Assembly: GCF_000092245.1 (NCBI RefSeq)
Contig: NC_014166.1
Coordinates: 434,001-498,000 of the forward strand
Reading direction: 5' to 3'
Length of the DNA stretch: 64,000 nucleotides
From: Arcobacter nitrofigilis DSM 7299
Lineage (GTDB): Bacteria; Campylobacterota; Campylobacteria; Campylobacterales; Arcobacteraceae
Part shown: one piece after another, positions 17,279-26,414 of the stretch
How positions within the stretch are numbered: position 1 is the stretch's first letter
How the letters are laid out: each line of letters begins with the position of its first letter
The notes under the pieces: model-generated
What the model saw: only the letters and a program-made list of their open reading frames with translations
What the model was told of the DNA's origin: nothing
The model's database searches: none
Made by a program: the position numbers and the translations under genes

Positions 17279-17839
17279 ATGAAAAAAAGAAATTATTGGC
17301 CGTTATTTTTTATAGCTATATTTACATTTACACTTTCAATGGTAATTTGGACTGTTATGTCAGCTATAAAAACACCAGTACATGAGGATAAATCATTTTT
17401 AAGTTCATATCATATTATGGATGTGGAGTTTAATGATATAGTTGATTATAATAAAAATTTTTCTAAAAAATATAATCTTAAAATGAAAATTAATGATAAA
17501 GAGTTTGATGATTTATTATTAAATGATGTCTTTTTATCACAAAGAGTGATTGACCAAAAATCAATGCATAAAGATATCTTTAAAAAGGGCATTAACAATA
17601 TCTCTTTTGATTTAACAACTAAAGATGGAGTAAAAGTTCCAAATTTTAAAATTAGTTTTAAAGTTACAAGAACTACAAATAGTTATTCTGATATTGATAT
17701 AAACAATGATGAAAACAAAAATGAAAAATTTACTTTCAATCTAGAAAAAGCAGGTAATTGGAATATTACTGGAATACTTGATACAAATGATGGAGAAAAA
17801 GGTTTCTTTTATATAAAATCAAATGCTACAGACAAGTAA
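17279..17839 (+). CDS. FixH-like membrane protein
   Basis: This 186-residue protein has one N-terminal membrane helix (about 8-29) and an extracytoplasmic beta-rich domain. FixH/CcoH proteins, which help assemble cbb3 oxidases, have this form. The position in the cco locus agrees. The sequence match I can see is loose (WPLFFIAIFTFTLSMVIWTV, then a YHIMDVEFNDIV segment), so this is a family-level call. Its 3' end overlaps addB by 17 bases. Confidence 0.65.
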   Translation: MKKRNYWPLFFIAIFTFTLSMVIWTVMSAIKTPVHEDKSFLSSYHIMDVEFNDIVDYNKNFSKKYNLKMKINDKEFDDLLLNDVFLSQRVIDQKSMHKDIFKKGINNISFDLTTKDGVKVPNFKISFKVTRTTNSYSDIDINNDENKNEKFTFNLEKAGNWNITGILDTNDGEKGFFYIKSNATDK

Positions 17840-20183
17840 AATACTTATAGTATTTCCAACTTCTAGGGCTATAAGAGAATCTATTAAAAGAAGAAGCAAT
17901 GAGAATTTATTGCTTCCTTCTTATTTAACAATCGATGAATTCTTAAAAAAATCTATATCCATAAAAAATAAAAAATATATTGATGAAGAGCAAAGGTTTT
18001 TGTATTTAAAAAATGCTTCTGATATAAAAAATCTAAGCAAACTTGGTATTTCAAATAATTTCACCTCATTTTTAAAACAATCAGATTATTTATTTAGATT
18101 TTTTGGCGAATTAGCTGCTGAAAAAGTTTCAATTGATAGTATAGATGAAGTTGATACTTATGAGTATTATAAAGAACATATATCTATATTAAAAAAGATT
18201 TACAATAACTATGTAACAATACTTGATACAAATAATGTTGTTGACAAAATAAATCTTCCTAATAACTATGAAATTAATCAAAACTTTTTAAATAGATATG
18301 AAAGTATAGAAATATATTTTGAAGGATATTTTACAAATTTTGAATTGGAAATTATATTTGAAATCTCAAAATATACTAAAATAATAGTTAATCTATTTTC
18401 AAATAAATACAATCAAAAGTCAATACAAAGCTTTATAAATTTTGGCTTTGAATTAGAAGAAGGGTATGAATATAAAATTGATTTAACAAACAAATCTATA
18501 ATTGAAAAACATAAAGAAGTATCAAACTTGGAAAATACAAAAGCCGTTGCATTTACAAGTAGAATAAATCAAATAGCTTTTATAAAAGAATCAATAACTA
18601 ATGCAGTAAAAAGTGGAATAAAAGCAGAGAATATAGCATTAATAGTCCCTGATGAAAAGTTTGTAGAGATATTAGAACAGTTTGATGATGAACAATATTT
18701 TAATTATGCTATGGGTAAAAGTATAAATAATAGCAAACTTTATAAAGTAATAAATTCCATATATAGTTACCTAAATGAAAATGAAAGAAAAACAAAAGAA
18801 TCAATAGAGTTTTATAAAATCAATACTGAAATGATAGATAGTATTAAAAAAATATGGAATAAGAAATTAGATAAAAATAATTTTGATATTTTAATCGAAT
18901 ATTTAAAATCAATAGAGCATAATAAAGAGTTAACAGAAAAATTTGATGAATTAACTTACAAATTAGATCACCTGTTTTTTAACACTTCTCAAAATATACT
19001 TTTCAAAGAAGCTGTGAAAATTCTTATTCAAAAAATACAAAAAATAACACTTGATGATATTAACTCTGGGCTTATTACTGTAATGGGTTTACTTGAAACT
19101 AGGGCAGTTGAGTTTGAAGCAGTTATAATATGTGACTTCAATGAAAACTATATACCAAAATCAAGTATTAAAGATAAGTTCTTATCATCAATTATTAAAA
19201 AAAGAGTAAAACTTCCCACTCAAAAAGATAGGGAGAATCTACAAAAGTATTACTATTATAGATTGATGAATAAAGCAAAAAATCTATATATCTCATATAC
19301 ACAAAATGAGACTATGCAAGTAAGTAGATTTGCAGATGAATTGTTTAAAGATGAAATTAATCCATCCACAAAAGATAAACAATATAAACAAATACTTTAT
19401 AAGAATAAATCAATAGAACATTTTAATGAAACTATCGAATATGAGATTGATTTATCAAAGCAAGAGTGGTCTGCTACTTCACTTAAAAAGTATTTAGAGT
19501 GTAAAAGAAAGTATTACTTAGAGTATATATGTAAAATAAAAGAGCATAACATAAGCTTAAAGCCAAAAGGATTTGAATTAGGAAGTATGGTTCACAAAAC
19601 ATTAGAAAGTGCATATAAGAGCTTTCAGGTGCAAAATATTAATTATGAGCTTATTAAATCACTTTTTGAAAAACAGATGAATGAAAATCCCTTTTTACTT
19701 TTAGACAAGGAGATATTTTTAAGAAAATTAAATATTTTTGTAGAGTTTGAAAATAAAAGATTTGAAGATAAAAATTTAAGTGTATTAGAAATAGAAAAAG
19801 ATTTTAAATTTGATTACAATGGAATAGTTTTAAAAGGAAGTATTGATAGAATTGATAAACAAGATGATAAGTATTTACTAATAGATTATAAAACATCAGC
19901 AAGCCTAAAAATTGATAGTATTAAAACCTATGAAAATAGTGTTGACTTTCAATTGGAATTTTATTATTTAGCTTGCTTAGAACTCTTTGGATATGATAAA
20001 ATAAAAGCTTATTATTATGATTTAAATAATTCAAAACTGCTTGAAGAAGTTGTTTTATTAGAAAAGCTAGAATTACTTAAAAATATTTTTATAGAACTAA
20101 AAACAAAAAAAGTAAATTTTGAAAAATGTGAGAAAACATCAACTTGTCAGTATTGTGAGTTTAAAACTATTTGTGATAGATAA
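17823..20183 (+). CDS. addB: AddB-like PD-(D/E)XK nuclease
   Basis: This is the AddB subunit of the AddAB helicase-nuclease that processes double-strand breaks for RecA. It has 786 residues. The N-terminal helicase-like part has no Walker A motif; the place where it would be expected reads FPTSRAIRES, so AddA must supply unwinding. The C-terminal nuclease shows GSMVHKTLESAY, KGSIDRID and LLIDYKTS. Cysteines C560, C775, C778 and C784 fit the Fe-S staple that clamps AddB nuclease domains. It overlaps the FixH-like gene. The partner addA lies about 43 kb away (63573 onward). Confidence 0.85.
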   Translation: MLQTSKILIVFPTSRAIRESIKRRSNENLLLPSYLTIDEFLKKSISIKNKKYIDEEQRFLYLKNASDIKNLSKLGISNNFTSFLKQSDYLFRFFGELAAEKVSIDSIDEVDTYEYYKEHISILKKIYNNYVTILDTNNVVDKINLPNNYEINQNFLNRYESIEIYFEGYFTNFELEIIFEISKYTKIIVNLFSNKYNQKSIQSFINFGFELEEGYEYKIDLTNKSIIEKHKEVSNLENTKAVAFTSRINQIAFIKESITNAVKSGIKAENIALIVPDEKFVEILEQFDDEQYFNYAMGKSINNSKLYKVINSIYSYLNENERKTKESIEFYKINTEMIDSIKKIWNKKLDKNNFDILIEYLKSIEHNKELTEKFDELTYKLDHLFFNTSQNILFKEAVKILIQKIQKITLDDINSGLITVMGLLETRAVEFEAVIICDFNENYIPKSSIKDKFLSSIIKKRVKLPTQKDRENLQKYYYYRLMNKAKNLYISYTQNETMQVSRFADELFKDEINPSTKDKQYKQILYKNKSIEHFNETIEYEIDLSKQEWSATSLKKYLECKRKYYLEYICKIKEHNISLKPKGFELGSMVHKTLESAYKSFQVQNINYELIKSLFEKQMNENPFLLLDKEIFLRKLNIFVEFENKRFEDKNLSVLEIEKDFKFDYNGIVLKGSIDRIDKQDDKYLLIDYKTSASLKIDSIKTYENSVDFQLEFYYLACLELFGYDKIKAYYYDLNNSKLLEEVVLLEKLELLKNIFIELKTKKVNFEKCEKTSTCQYCEFKTICDR

Positions 20184-20207
20184 AAGTACAAGATAACTAT
20201 TGTACTT
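20184..20207. terminator. Bidirectional terminator between addB and prfB
   Basis: Perfect 8-base arms (AAGTACAA at 20184-20191 and its complement at 20200-20207) with an 8-base loop fill the gap between the two convergent genes. U tracts are short, so efficiency is uncertain. Confidence 0.55.
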
Positions 20208-21302
20208 CTATCTGGCAGTTGCTATTAAAACATCCTCTATCATTTTTGTAATATCTCCATCTAAAATTGCTTCCACATTTGAATAGCCAATATTACTTCT
20301 GGTATCCTTTATTTGTTGATATGGTTGCATTACATATGATCTAATTTGGTGTCCCCAACCAATTTCACTTTTTTCAACACCATCTTTTACTGCTTGTTGT
20401 TTTTCTAATTCATATTCATAAAGTCTAGATTTTAACATTTTCATTGCACTTGCTTTATTTTTATGTTGAGATCTATCATTTTGACACTGTACAACAATAT
20501 TTGTAGCAATATGAGTGATTCTAATAGCGCTTTCCGTTTTATTAACATGTTGTCCACCAGCACCACTTGATCTATATGTATCTATTCTAATATCTTTATC
20601 TTCAACAACAATATCAATATTATCATCAATTTCAGGACTTACCATTACAGATGCAAAGGAAGTATGTCTTTTAGCATTTGAATCAAAAGGTGAGATTCTT
20701 ACAAGTCTGTGAATACCATTTTCTGCTTTTAAATATCCATAAGCATTTTCACCTTTAATAATAAACGAAACATCTTTTAAACCAGCTTCTTCACCATCTT
20801 GATAATCAAGAACCTCTATTTTGAAATCCATTCTTTCTGCCCATCTTAGATACATTCTATAAAGCATACTAGCCCAATCTTGAGACTCAGTTCCTCCAGC
20901 TCCTGGATGAATGGATATAATAGCATTAGATGAATCATCAGGATTACTTAGCATTACAGATATTTCAGTAGATCGTATTAGATTGTCTAACTCTTCAGCT
21001 TCACCATGAAGTAATTCAAAGGTATCTTCATCTTTTTCTTCAAGTGCCATCTCATAAAGTTCATTTGTACCACTTAAAGACTCATTGGCTTTTTTAAATT
21101 TAGATAACTTACTCAATATTCTATTTTTTTCAATACCAATTTTGGTAGCTGTTTCAACATCGTTCCAAAAGTCTTGTGAAGATTCTAACTCTTCTATCTC
21201 TTTTAGTCTTGATTTCAAAACATCAGGTTTGAGTATATCTTTTATATTTTGAAGTTTTTTATTTAATAATTTTAGTAATTCAGAGTATTCGTATGCATCC
21301 AT
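20208..21302 (-). CDS. prfB: Peptide chain release factor 2
   Basis: RF2 releases peptides at UGA and UAA. The tripeptide recognition motif SPF appears in [13 protein letters not shown], which separates RF2 from RF1 (PxT). The catalytic GGQ is in [16 protein letters not shown]. At 364 residues it is complete. The reading frame is continuous from the N-terminus, so the programmed +1 frameshift with an early UGA seen in many bacteria is absent. Confidence 0.96.
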   Translation of the reverse strand: MDAYEYSELLKLLNKKLQNIKDILKPDVLKSRLKEIEELESSQDFWNDVETATKIGIEKNRILSKLSKFKKANESLSGTNELYEMALEEKDEDTFELLHGEAEELDNLIRSTEISVMLSNPDDSSNAIISIHPGAGGTESQDWASMLYRMYLRWAERMDFKIEVLDYQDGEEAGLKDVSFIIKGENAYGYLKAENGIHRLVRISPFDSNAKRHTSFASVMVSPEIDDNIDIVVEDKDIRIDTYRSSGAGGQHVNKTESAIRITHIATNIVVQCQNDRSQHKNKASAMKMLKSRLYEYELEKQQAVKDGVEKSEIGWGHQIRSYVMQPYQQIKDTRSNIGYSNVEAILDGDITKMIEDVLIATAR

Positions 21303-21361
21303 TTAATTTGTCCTTTAAAATGGAATTATACTAAAAATAAGTATAAGAAGCGTTTAGACTA

Positions 21362-21383
21362 AACTAAGAGTAGACTCTTAGTT
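21362..21383. terminator. Hairpin at the end of the cytochrome c gene
   Basis: Nine-base arms (21362-21370 with 21375-21383) and a TAGA loop span the stop codon of the minus-strand cytochrome gene. A strong T tract follows on the plus strand, not on the minus strand, so the U tract for the expected direction is weak. Confidence 0.45.
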
Positions 21384-22004
21384 AGATTTTGTTTTTTTTT
21401 CGTCTTTTTGATTAATTGATTGAAGATATATATATACATTGTTTATATCATTTTTATCCATAATACCAGCATATGGAATCATTTGAAATGCTGTTCCTCT
21501 ATTGTAGCTACTTGTATTATAATCTCTAATTGTAGTCATAAAATCAAATAAAGATAGTTGATCTATAGCTCTTGATTGTCCTGGTTTTTCTTCACCATTT
21601 TTCCCATGGCAAAATTGACATTTTTTGATGTAAAAGTTTTTTCCAGAAATTGACATCTTAGCTCTTTTTTCCATAATTGCCATCTTATTAGATTCTATAT
21701 CTTTTTGCTCTAATCTTTTTATGATTTGATTTTCTAAGGCTTGCATATCAATATTATCAACTGTTGGTACATCTTTTTTTAAGATATAGATATAATTATT
21801 CCCATCTATTTTTATATCACTTGTAATCCAACCATCTTTTTTCATATCATTTAGCGATTTTTTCCCTGCACACAATCCTCCATCTAATTTAGTAGATTCT
21901 ATTGTAGAAAAATCGGAGTGATTTTGTTTATAGCACATAGTTGTTTGTGCAAAGCTTGATGAGATAAGAAAAGTTAAGATTGATAGCGGTTTTATTAAAT
22001 TCAT
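21378..22004 (-). CDS. Periplasmic monohaem cytochrome c-domain protein
   Basis: A signal peptide (about residues 1-19, SSFA then Q) directs this 208-residue protein to the periplasm. The C-terminal third is a cytochrome c domain with CQFCH at residues 129-133 and a likely ligand methionine in FQMIPYAGIM. Residues 20-78 form a separate small domain with two cysteines (C24, C45) and the segment KKDGWITSDIKI, which I do not recognise. A basic helical linker (about 85-120) joins the two. The electron partner is unknown. It precedes prfB but has its own hairpin, so it is probably a single-gene unit. Confidence 0.8.
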   Translation of the reverse strand: MNLIKPLSILTFLISSSFAQTTMCYKQNHSDFSTIESTKLDGGLCAGKKSLNDMKKDGWITSDIKIDGNNYIYILKKDVPTVDNIDMQALENQIIKRLEQKDIESNKMAIMEKRAKMSISGKNFYIKKCQFCHGKNGEEKPGQSRAIDQLSLFDFMTTIRDYNTSSYNRGTAFQMIPYAGIMDKNDINNVYIYLQSINQKDEKKTKSN

Positions 22005-22063
22005 TTGTTCCCTTTAAAATAATTATGATATTTTAGCGAAATTTTTTAAAAAAAGCATAAAAA

Positions 22064-22090
22064 AAGGCTGGAATAAAATATTCCAGCCTT
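22064..22090 (-). terminator. Terminator of the porin gene
   Basis: Perfect 12-base arms (22064-22075 and 22079-22090) with a three-base loop are followed on the minus strand by a run of Us (AAAAA on the plus strand before 22064). It lies 30 bases beyond the porin stop codon. Confidence 0.9.
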
Positions 22091-22119
22091 GAAAGTATAT
22101 GATAAATTAAATTCTAATA

Positions 22120-23313
22120 TTAGAATGAATATTTAACGTATAATCTTCCTCTATTTCCTAAATCTTGTGATTTAACAGAACCTGCTTTCTTTTCAGCAAC
22201 ACCATATCTGATATAACCCATGAAGTTTTTACTCATTTGGTAAGTTAACTGTGCATAAGTTTCATCATATTTAGTTTTTTCTGTAGCAGTTGAAGTAGCT
22301 TTATATTTAGCTTGAGCATAGTTTGCAGAAACATGTAAGCTTGGTAATACTTGCGCACCAAAAACAACATTGTAATAATCTGCATCTATTAGAGTATTTG
22401 CATTTACTCCCCATGCTGAAATAGAAGTAGCTGCATCACTATCAAGTGCAACAGTTCCACCTTGTTTATCTGTAGCAGCATAAGCTAGTTTTGCGTTAAA
22501 GATACCCATTTTAGCAGTTAAAGTAGTTTGTAATAAGTTATTATCAGTATCAGATTTATCTAAGTCTAAAGAAGTATATCTTACATCAGCACCTAAAGTA
22601 ACTGCATCTAAGTCAAATGAAGCATTTGCATCAAGTGTATATGTATCAAAAGATTCATCCATATCTAAGTACCAAGCACTTAAAGAAACAGGACCAACTT
22701 TAGCCATGATACCAGCAGTATAAATATCTCTTCCACCAAATTGACCAGCAGAATTACCATTTAAAGTTGTAACATCACCACTATCACCTAAGTTAGTTTG
22801 GTTAAAGTAAGCACCAGCTAAAGTAACAGGTCCAAGAGTACTTAAAGCTAAGATACCAGTACCAGTTTGTTCATTTCCAAAACTATCAGTAGCAACAGTC
22901 CATGGAGTAGTTAAACCTTGTTTACCAACGATTACTGTAGTATTAGCAATACCTGTATAAGCAAAGTTAGCATTTGTAATTTGAACAGTAAGGTTTGCAT
23001 CACCATCACTTGATGTATTTAAACTTGCTACATCACTTGCATTATTCCCTGAACCAGCTAGTATTCTTACATTTGCAGTTACATCATCGTTAACTTTTGA
23101 TTTTAATGTAGTTGCAATTTTGTAACCATTTGTAGTTTTATCTTGATCAGCACCTGTACTACTTAGTACTTTATCTTTTGCATCATCATATCTATAAACC
23201 ATAGTTCCTGAAACATCTACATTTTTGATAGCTTCAGCTAATGGTTGTGCACTTGCAGTTGTACCAGCTACAGCGATTGCAGCTATTAAACTCATTTTTA
23301 CGAATTTTTTCAT
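22120..23313 (-). CDS. Major outer-membrane porin (Campylobacter MOMP-like)
   Basis: This is a beta-barrel porin of the Campylobacterota major outer-membrane protein family, with 397 residues. The signal peptide ends near ATTASA/ASA then QPLAEAIKNVDVSGT, which is the typical start of the mature family members. Alternating hydrophobic strands fill the rest, and the chain ends in aromatic F (YVKYSF), the outer-membrane assembly signal. Codon use is T/A-rich and regular, fitting high expression. It has a long, unusually GC-rich leader and a strong terminator, so it is monocistronic. Confidence 0.9.
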   Translation of the reverse strand: MKKFVKMSLIAAIAVAGTTASAQPLAEAIKNVDVSGTMVYRYDDAKDKVLSSTGADQDKTTNGYKIATTLKSKVNDDVTANVRILAGSGNNASDVASLNTSSDGDANLTVQITNANFAYTGIANTTVIVGKQGLTTPWTVATDSFGNEQTGTGILALSTLGPVTLAGAYFNQTNLGDSGDVTTLNGNSAGQFGGRDIYTAGIMAKVGPVSLSAWYLDMDESFDTYTLDANASFDLDAVTLGADVRYTSLDLDKSDTDNNLLQTTLTAKMGIFNAKLAYAATDKQGGTVALDSDAATSISAWGVNANTLIDADYYNVVFGAQVLPSLHVSANYAQAKYKATSTATEKTKYDETYAQLTYQMSKNFMGYIRYGVAEKKAGSVKSQDLGNRGRLYVKYSF

Positions 23314-23335
23314 TTGATCTCCTGAAAGGGTTATT

Positions 23336-23424
23336 TTTTAAATCAGTTCCTCGGACGCGCGAACAATCTTCTTGTATAAATACTTGAAAGATACTTTCCG
23401 ATTCACCGTTGCGAAAATTTTACA
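23336..23424 (-). promoter_or_regulatory. Porin promoter and GC-rich leader
   Basis: Reading toward the porin gene, a TGTAAAAT-like -10 (23424 to 23417) gives a leader of about 95 bases. The stretch 23349-23364 contains CGGACGCGCGAAC, very GC-rich for this genome. Short self-complementary segments (GTTC with GAAC, and GAAAG with CTTTC around TAT) could form hairpins. AGGAG precedes the start codon. The start site is a prediction. Confidence 0.5.
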
Positions 23425-23511
23425 TGCTTTAAAATTAAAGTTTTCTTAATTTGAAGGTTTTTGAGTAATTTAATCTATTATTTTAAGTTTTATTTATAAA
23501 AAAGCCATATT

Positions 23512-23823
23512 TTATAGGCTAACGCTTACTTTGCAGTTAGGCAAAATATCTGGCTTTTGGATGGTTAAATTTAGTTTTTTTATGCAATATTTATCTTTTA
23601 AGTGTTTTTTCAAATTTAAAAGTGCATCTTCTATCAACTCAAATTTATTTTTTTTCATTAGATTTTCAATATCAGATGCTACTTTAGAGTAATCAATGAA
23701 TTCAGAATTTGTAAAGTTATAAGAAAATGAGCAGTTTATAATAACTCTTTGCTCTTTTTCTCTTTCGAAGGGTAAAATACCAATTATGCAATCAAAAGTA
23801 AGATCTTCAATTTTTACTTTCAT
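23512..23823 (-). CDS. folB: FolB-like dihydroneopterin aldolase
   Basis: This 103-residue protein resembles dihydroneopterin aldolase, which acts in folate synthesis. It opens with KVKIEDLTFDCIIGILPFEREKEQ in which the IGILPFERE block is the family's N-terminal signature, and ends with an LTIQKPDILPNCKVSVSL block. It is somewhat shorter than typical FolB (about 120). The start overlaps the plsY stop by one base, so the two are co-translated. Confidence 0.8.
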   Translation of the reverse strand: MKVKIEDLTFDCIIGILPFEREKEQRVIINCSFSYNFTNSEFIDYSKVASDIENLMKKNKFELIEDALLNLKKHLKDKYCIKKLNLTIQKPDILPNCKVSVSL

Positions 23824-24443
23824 TATACAGCTTTTAGTTCTTCTTTTTTTATAAGTCTTACTATATTTGGAATATGTTTATAAAAAATTATAAATGAAAT
23901 CAAATACATAGGTGCATTTGAGCCTACTCCTAGACCATTGTTAAATATAATTGCAGCAATTATTACAGCAAGCAAGCCTAAAAGAGAAGATAAAGAAGAG
24001 ATTTTTAAAACTTTTGCACAAAATCCCCAAACAATAGCACCAATAAGTGTTGGAATTGGAATTAGTACTAAAAATACACCAAGTCCAGTCGCTACTCCTT
24101 TTCCACCTTCAAGTCCTAAATAAATACTATAACAATGTCCAATCACAGCTAATACAGCAATTGTCCAAAGCGTAGCTTCACTTACGCCATAGGCTTGTGC
24201 AATAAGAAGTATGATTGTTCCTTTTATGGCATCAAGAATAACAGTTGCAAGACCTAGTTTTTTTGCTAAGCTTGGGTTTGTTTCTTTTACTACTCTTAGA
24301 ACATTTGTCGCACCTATTGATTTACTTCCATGCTCTTTTATATTTACTCCAGCAAAGGTTTTAGCAAGAAGTAAACCAAAGGGAATTGAGCCTATTAAAT
24401 AAGCTAAAATATAAAAAATAAGATTTGTATTTAAAAAATCCAT
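23823..24443 (-). CDS. plsY: Glycerol-3-phosphate acyltransferase PlsY
   Basis: PlsY transfers an acyl group from acyl-phosphate to glycerol-3-phosphate in the inner membrane, the first acylation of phospholipid synthesis. It has about five to seven membrane segments over 206 residues. The conserved motifs GSIPFGLLL, GSKSIGATNVLR and GGKGVATGLGVF are all present. It heads the short plsY-folB unit and is divergent from nadA. Confidence 0.95.
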   Translation of the reverse strand: MDFLNTNLIFYILAYLIGSIPFGLLLAKTFAGVNIKEHGSKSIGATNVLRVVKETNPSLAKKLGLATVILDAIKGTIILLIAQAYGVSEATLWTIAVLAVIGHCYSIYLGLEGGKGVATGLGVFLVLIPIPTLIGAIVWGFCAKVLKISSLSSLLGLLAVIIAAIIFNNGLGVGSNAPMYLISFIIFYKHIPNIVRLIKKEELKAV

Positions 24444-24497
24444 TATGACCTCAATTAATTTTTTTGATTATGTTTAAATGGATTATAACAAAAATTT

Positions 24498-24506
24498 TGT
24501 TATATT
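24498..24506 (+). promoter_or_regulatory. Probable nadA promoter
   Basis: TGTTATATT resembles an extended -10 and lies 40 bases before the nadA start. It partly overlaps a palindrome (ACAAAAATTTTGT, about 24488-24500) between divergent plsY and nadA. Confidence 0.45.
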
Positions 24507-24545
24507 CCCGTTAAATGTTAAATATTATAAACCTAAGGGTAAATT

Positions 24546-25535
24546 TTGAATTTAAAAGATGAAATAATAAAATTAAAAGAAGAAATTGATGTAACTTTAG
24601 TTGCTCACTTTTATCAAAGAGATGAAGTGTTTGAACTAGCTGACATCACAGGTGATTCTTTAGAATTAGCTAAAAAAGCTATGGAAACAAGTAGTAAATA
24701 TATAGTATTTTGTGGTGTTGGATTTATGGGTGAGAGTGTAAAAGTTATGAGTCCACAAAAAAGAGTTCTTATGCCAAAAATTGCCTGTTGTGCAATGGCT
24801 AGAATGATTGATGTGGATTACTTTGATGAATCATTAGCCAAACTAAATGCAATGGGTGTTTCAAGTGAGGAACTTCTTCCTATTACATATATTAATTCAA
24901 GTGCAGCAGTAAAAGCTAGAGTTGGAGAAATGGGTGGTATGGTTTGTACCTCTTCAAATGCCTACAAAATCATAGAAAAGGGATTAAAGTCTGGTAAAAA
25001 AATATTTTTTGTACCAGATAGATGTTTAGGACAAAATTTTGCAAAAAGCCTTAATCTAAAATCAACTGTTATAGGTGATGGAACTGACCCAAAAGAAGCA
25101 GATATTATTTGTTATGATGGTTTTTGCTCTGTTCACCAACTCTTTTCAACTGATGACATTGAGTTTTATAGAAATAAATATCCAGATATTTTAATTGCAG
25201 TTCATCCAGAATGTGATCCAAAAATTTGTGATATGGCTGATTTTGTAGGTTCTACTTCTCAACTTATCAAATTTATAAAAGAGTTACCAGTTGAACAAAA
25301 GGTTGCAGTTGGAACTGAGTATAATATGGTAAATAGATTAAGAGAGAAAAATACATATATATTAAGTTCAACTAAACCAGAATGCCCAACTATGAATGAA
25401 ACAACTTTACAAGATGTTTACAATTGTTTAAAAGAGATAAAAGATGGTAAAGAAGTATTTTCAAATGAAATTTTTGTAAATGACAATGTAATCAAATGGG
25501 CAAAAGTAGCACTACAAAGGATGTTTGAAGTATGA
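24546..25535 (+). CDS. nadA: Quinolinate synthase NadA
   Basis: NadA condenses iminoaspartate with dihydroxyacetone phosphate to quinolinate, using a [4Fe-4S] cluster. At 329 residues it is complete. Conserved blocks include VAHFYQRDEV, GDSLELA, FMGESVKV and the cysteine-bearing segments CCAMARMID, MVCTSSNA and HPECDP. The start codon is TTG, preceded by an AAGGG site. Its end overlaps nadC by 4 bases (ATGA), a translational coupling typical of nadA-nadC. Confidence 0.96.
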   Translation: MNLKDEIIKLKEEIDVTLVAHFYQRDEVFELADITGDSLELAKKAMETSSKYIVFCGVGFMGESVKVMSPQKRVLMPKIACCAMARMIDVDYFDESLAKLNAMGVSSEELLPITYINSSAAVKARVGEMGGMVCTSSNAYKIIEKGLKSGKKIFFVPDRCLGQNFAKSLNLKSTVIGDGTDPKEADIICYDGFCSVHQLFSTDDIEFYRNKYPDILIAVHPECDPKICDMADFVGSTSQLIKFIKELPVEQKVAVGTEYNMVNRLREKNTYILSSTKPECPTMNETTLQDVYNCLKEIKDGKEVFSNEIFVNDNVIKWAKVALQRMFEV

Positions 25536-26353
25536 TTAATATTAAGAAGTTTGTAAAAAACGCTATTATTGAAGATAATGGTAGAGGAGATTTATTCTTT
25601 GATGTTGCTCCTAAGGGAAGATTTACAGCAAAAGTTATTTCAAAAGATGATGGAATTTTAGCTGGTGAGATTTATGCAAAAGCCCTATCAAAGACTGAAA
25701 AATTTGATTGTAAGTTTTTAAAACATGATGGTGAACAAATCAAAAAAGGTGATATTATCGCCAAGCTTGATGGAAAAGCAGCTGTTTTACTTTCAAGCGA
25801 GAGAACATTTTTAAATATGCTACAACACGCTTCAGGAATAGCTACTATGGCTAACTCTTATGCTTCTTTGATAAAAGATTTAGATGTAGTTTTGCTTGAT
25901 ACTAGAAAAACTAGACCACAACTTAGAGATTTTGAAAAATATGCAAGTAGAGTAGGAGGTGCAATTAATCACCGACTTGGACTTGATGATTGTCTGATGT
26001 TAAAAGATACTCACCTTCGAACAATTATAAATCTAAAAGAGTTTATTCAAAGAGCAAGAAAAAGAATCTCTTGGGTTACTAAAATAGAGATTGAGTGTGA
26101 AACCTTGGATCAAGTAAAAGATGCAATGGAAGCTGGTGGTGATATAATTATGTGTGATAATATGACACCAGATCAAATAAGAGAAGTAGTGAAATTTAGA
26201 AATGAAAATTATCCACATATAGTTTTAGAAGCTAGTGGAAATATTAATTTAAAAACTGTAAGGGAATATGCTTTAAGTGGAGTTGATGCTTTAAGTTCTG
26301 GAAGTATTATTCATCAAGCTACTTGGTTAGATTTTTCTATGAAATTTGATTAG
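25532..26353 (+). CDS. nadC: Nicotinate-nucleotide pyrophosphorylase NadC
   Basis: NadC converts quinolinate and PRPP to nicotinate mononucleotide in de novo NAD synthesis. At 273 residues it has normal length. Typical blocks are DTRKTRPQLRDFEKYA, GGAINHRLGLDD and the C-terminal LEASGNINLKTVREYA/GVDALSSGSI. It overlaps nadA by 4 bases. Its stop codon lies inside the first copy of a GATTAGTG repeat described separately. Confidence 0.96.
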   Translation: MINIKKFVKNAIIEDNGRGDLFFDVAPKGRFTAKVISKDDGILAGEIYAKALSKTEKFDCKFLKHDGEQIKKGDIIAKLDGKAAVLLSSERTFLNMLQHASGIATMANSYASLIKDLDVVLLDTRKTRPQLRDFEKYASRVGGAINHRLGLDDCLMLKDTHLRTIINLKEFIQRARKRISWVTKIEIECETLDQVKDAMEAGGDIIMCDNMTPDQIREVVKFRNENYPHIVLEASGNINLKTVREYALSGVDALSSGSIIHQATWLDFSMKFD

Positions 26354-26384
26354 TGGTTAACTTTTGATTAGTGTTAGTATGTTA
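26348..26384. repeat. GATTAGTG/GTTAG direct-repeat cluster
   Basis: GATTAGTG occurs at 26348-26355 and 26366-26373. GTTAG then occurs at 26373 and 26381. The 11-mer TTAGTATGTTA (26374-26384) recurs exactly at 57990-58000 upstream of the bd-like oxidase. The cluster lies between nadC and the DHH phosphoesterase and may be a regulator site. Confidence 0.45.
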
Positions 26385-26414
26385 GGATTAAAATGATTTT
26401 AAAAAGGAGAGTAT

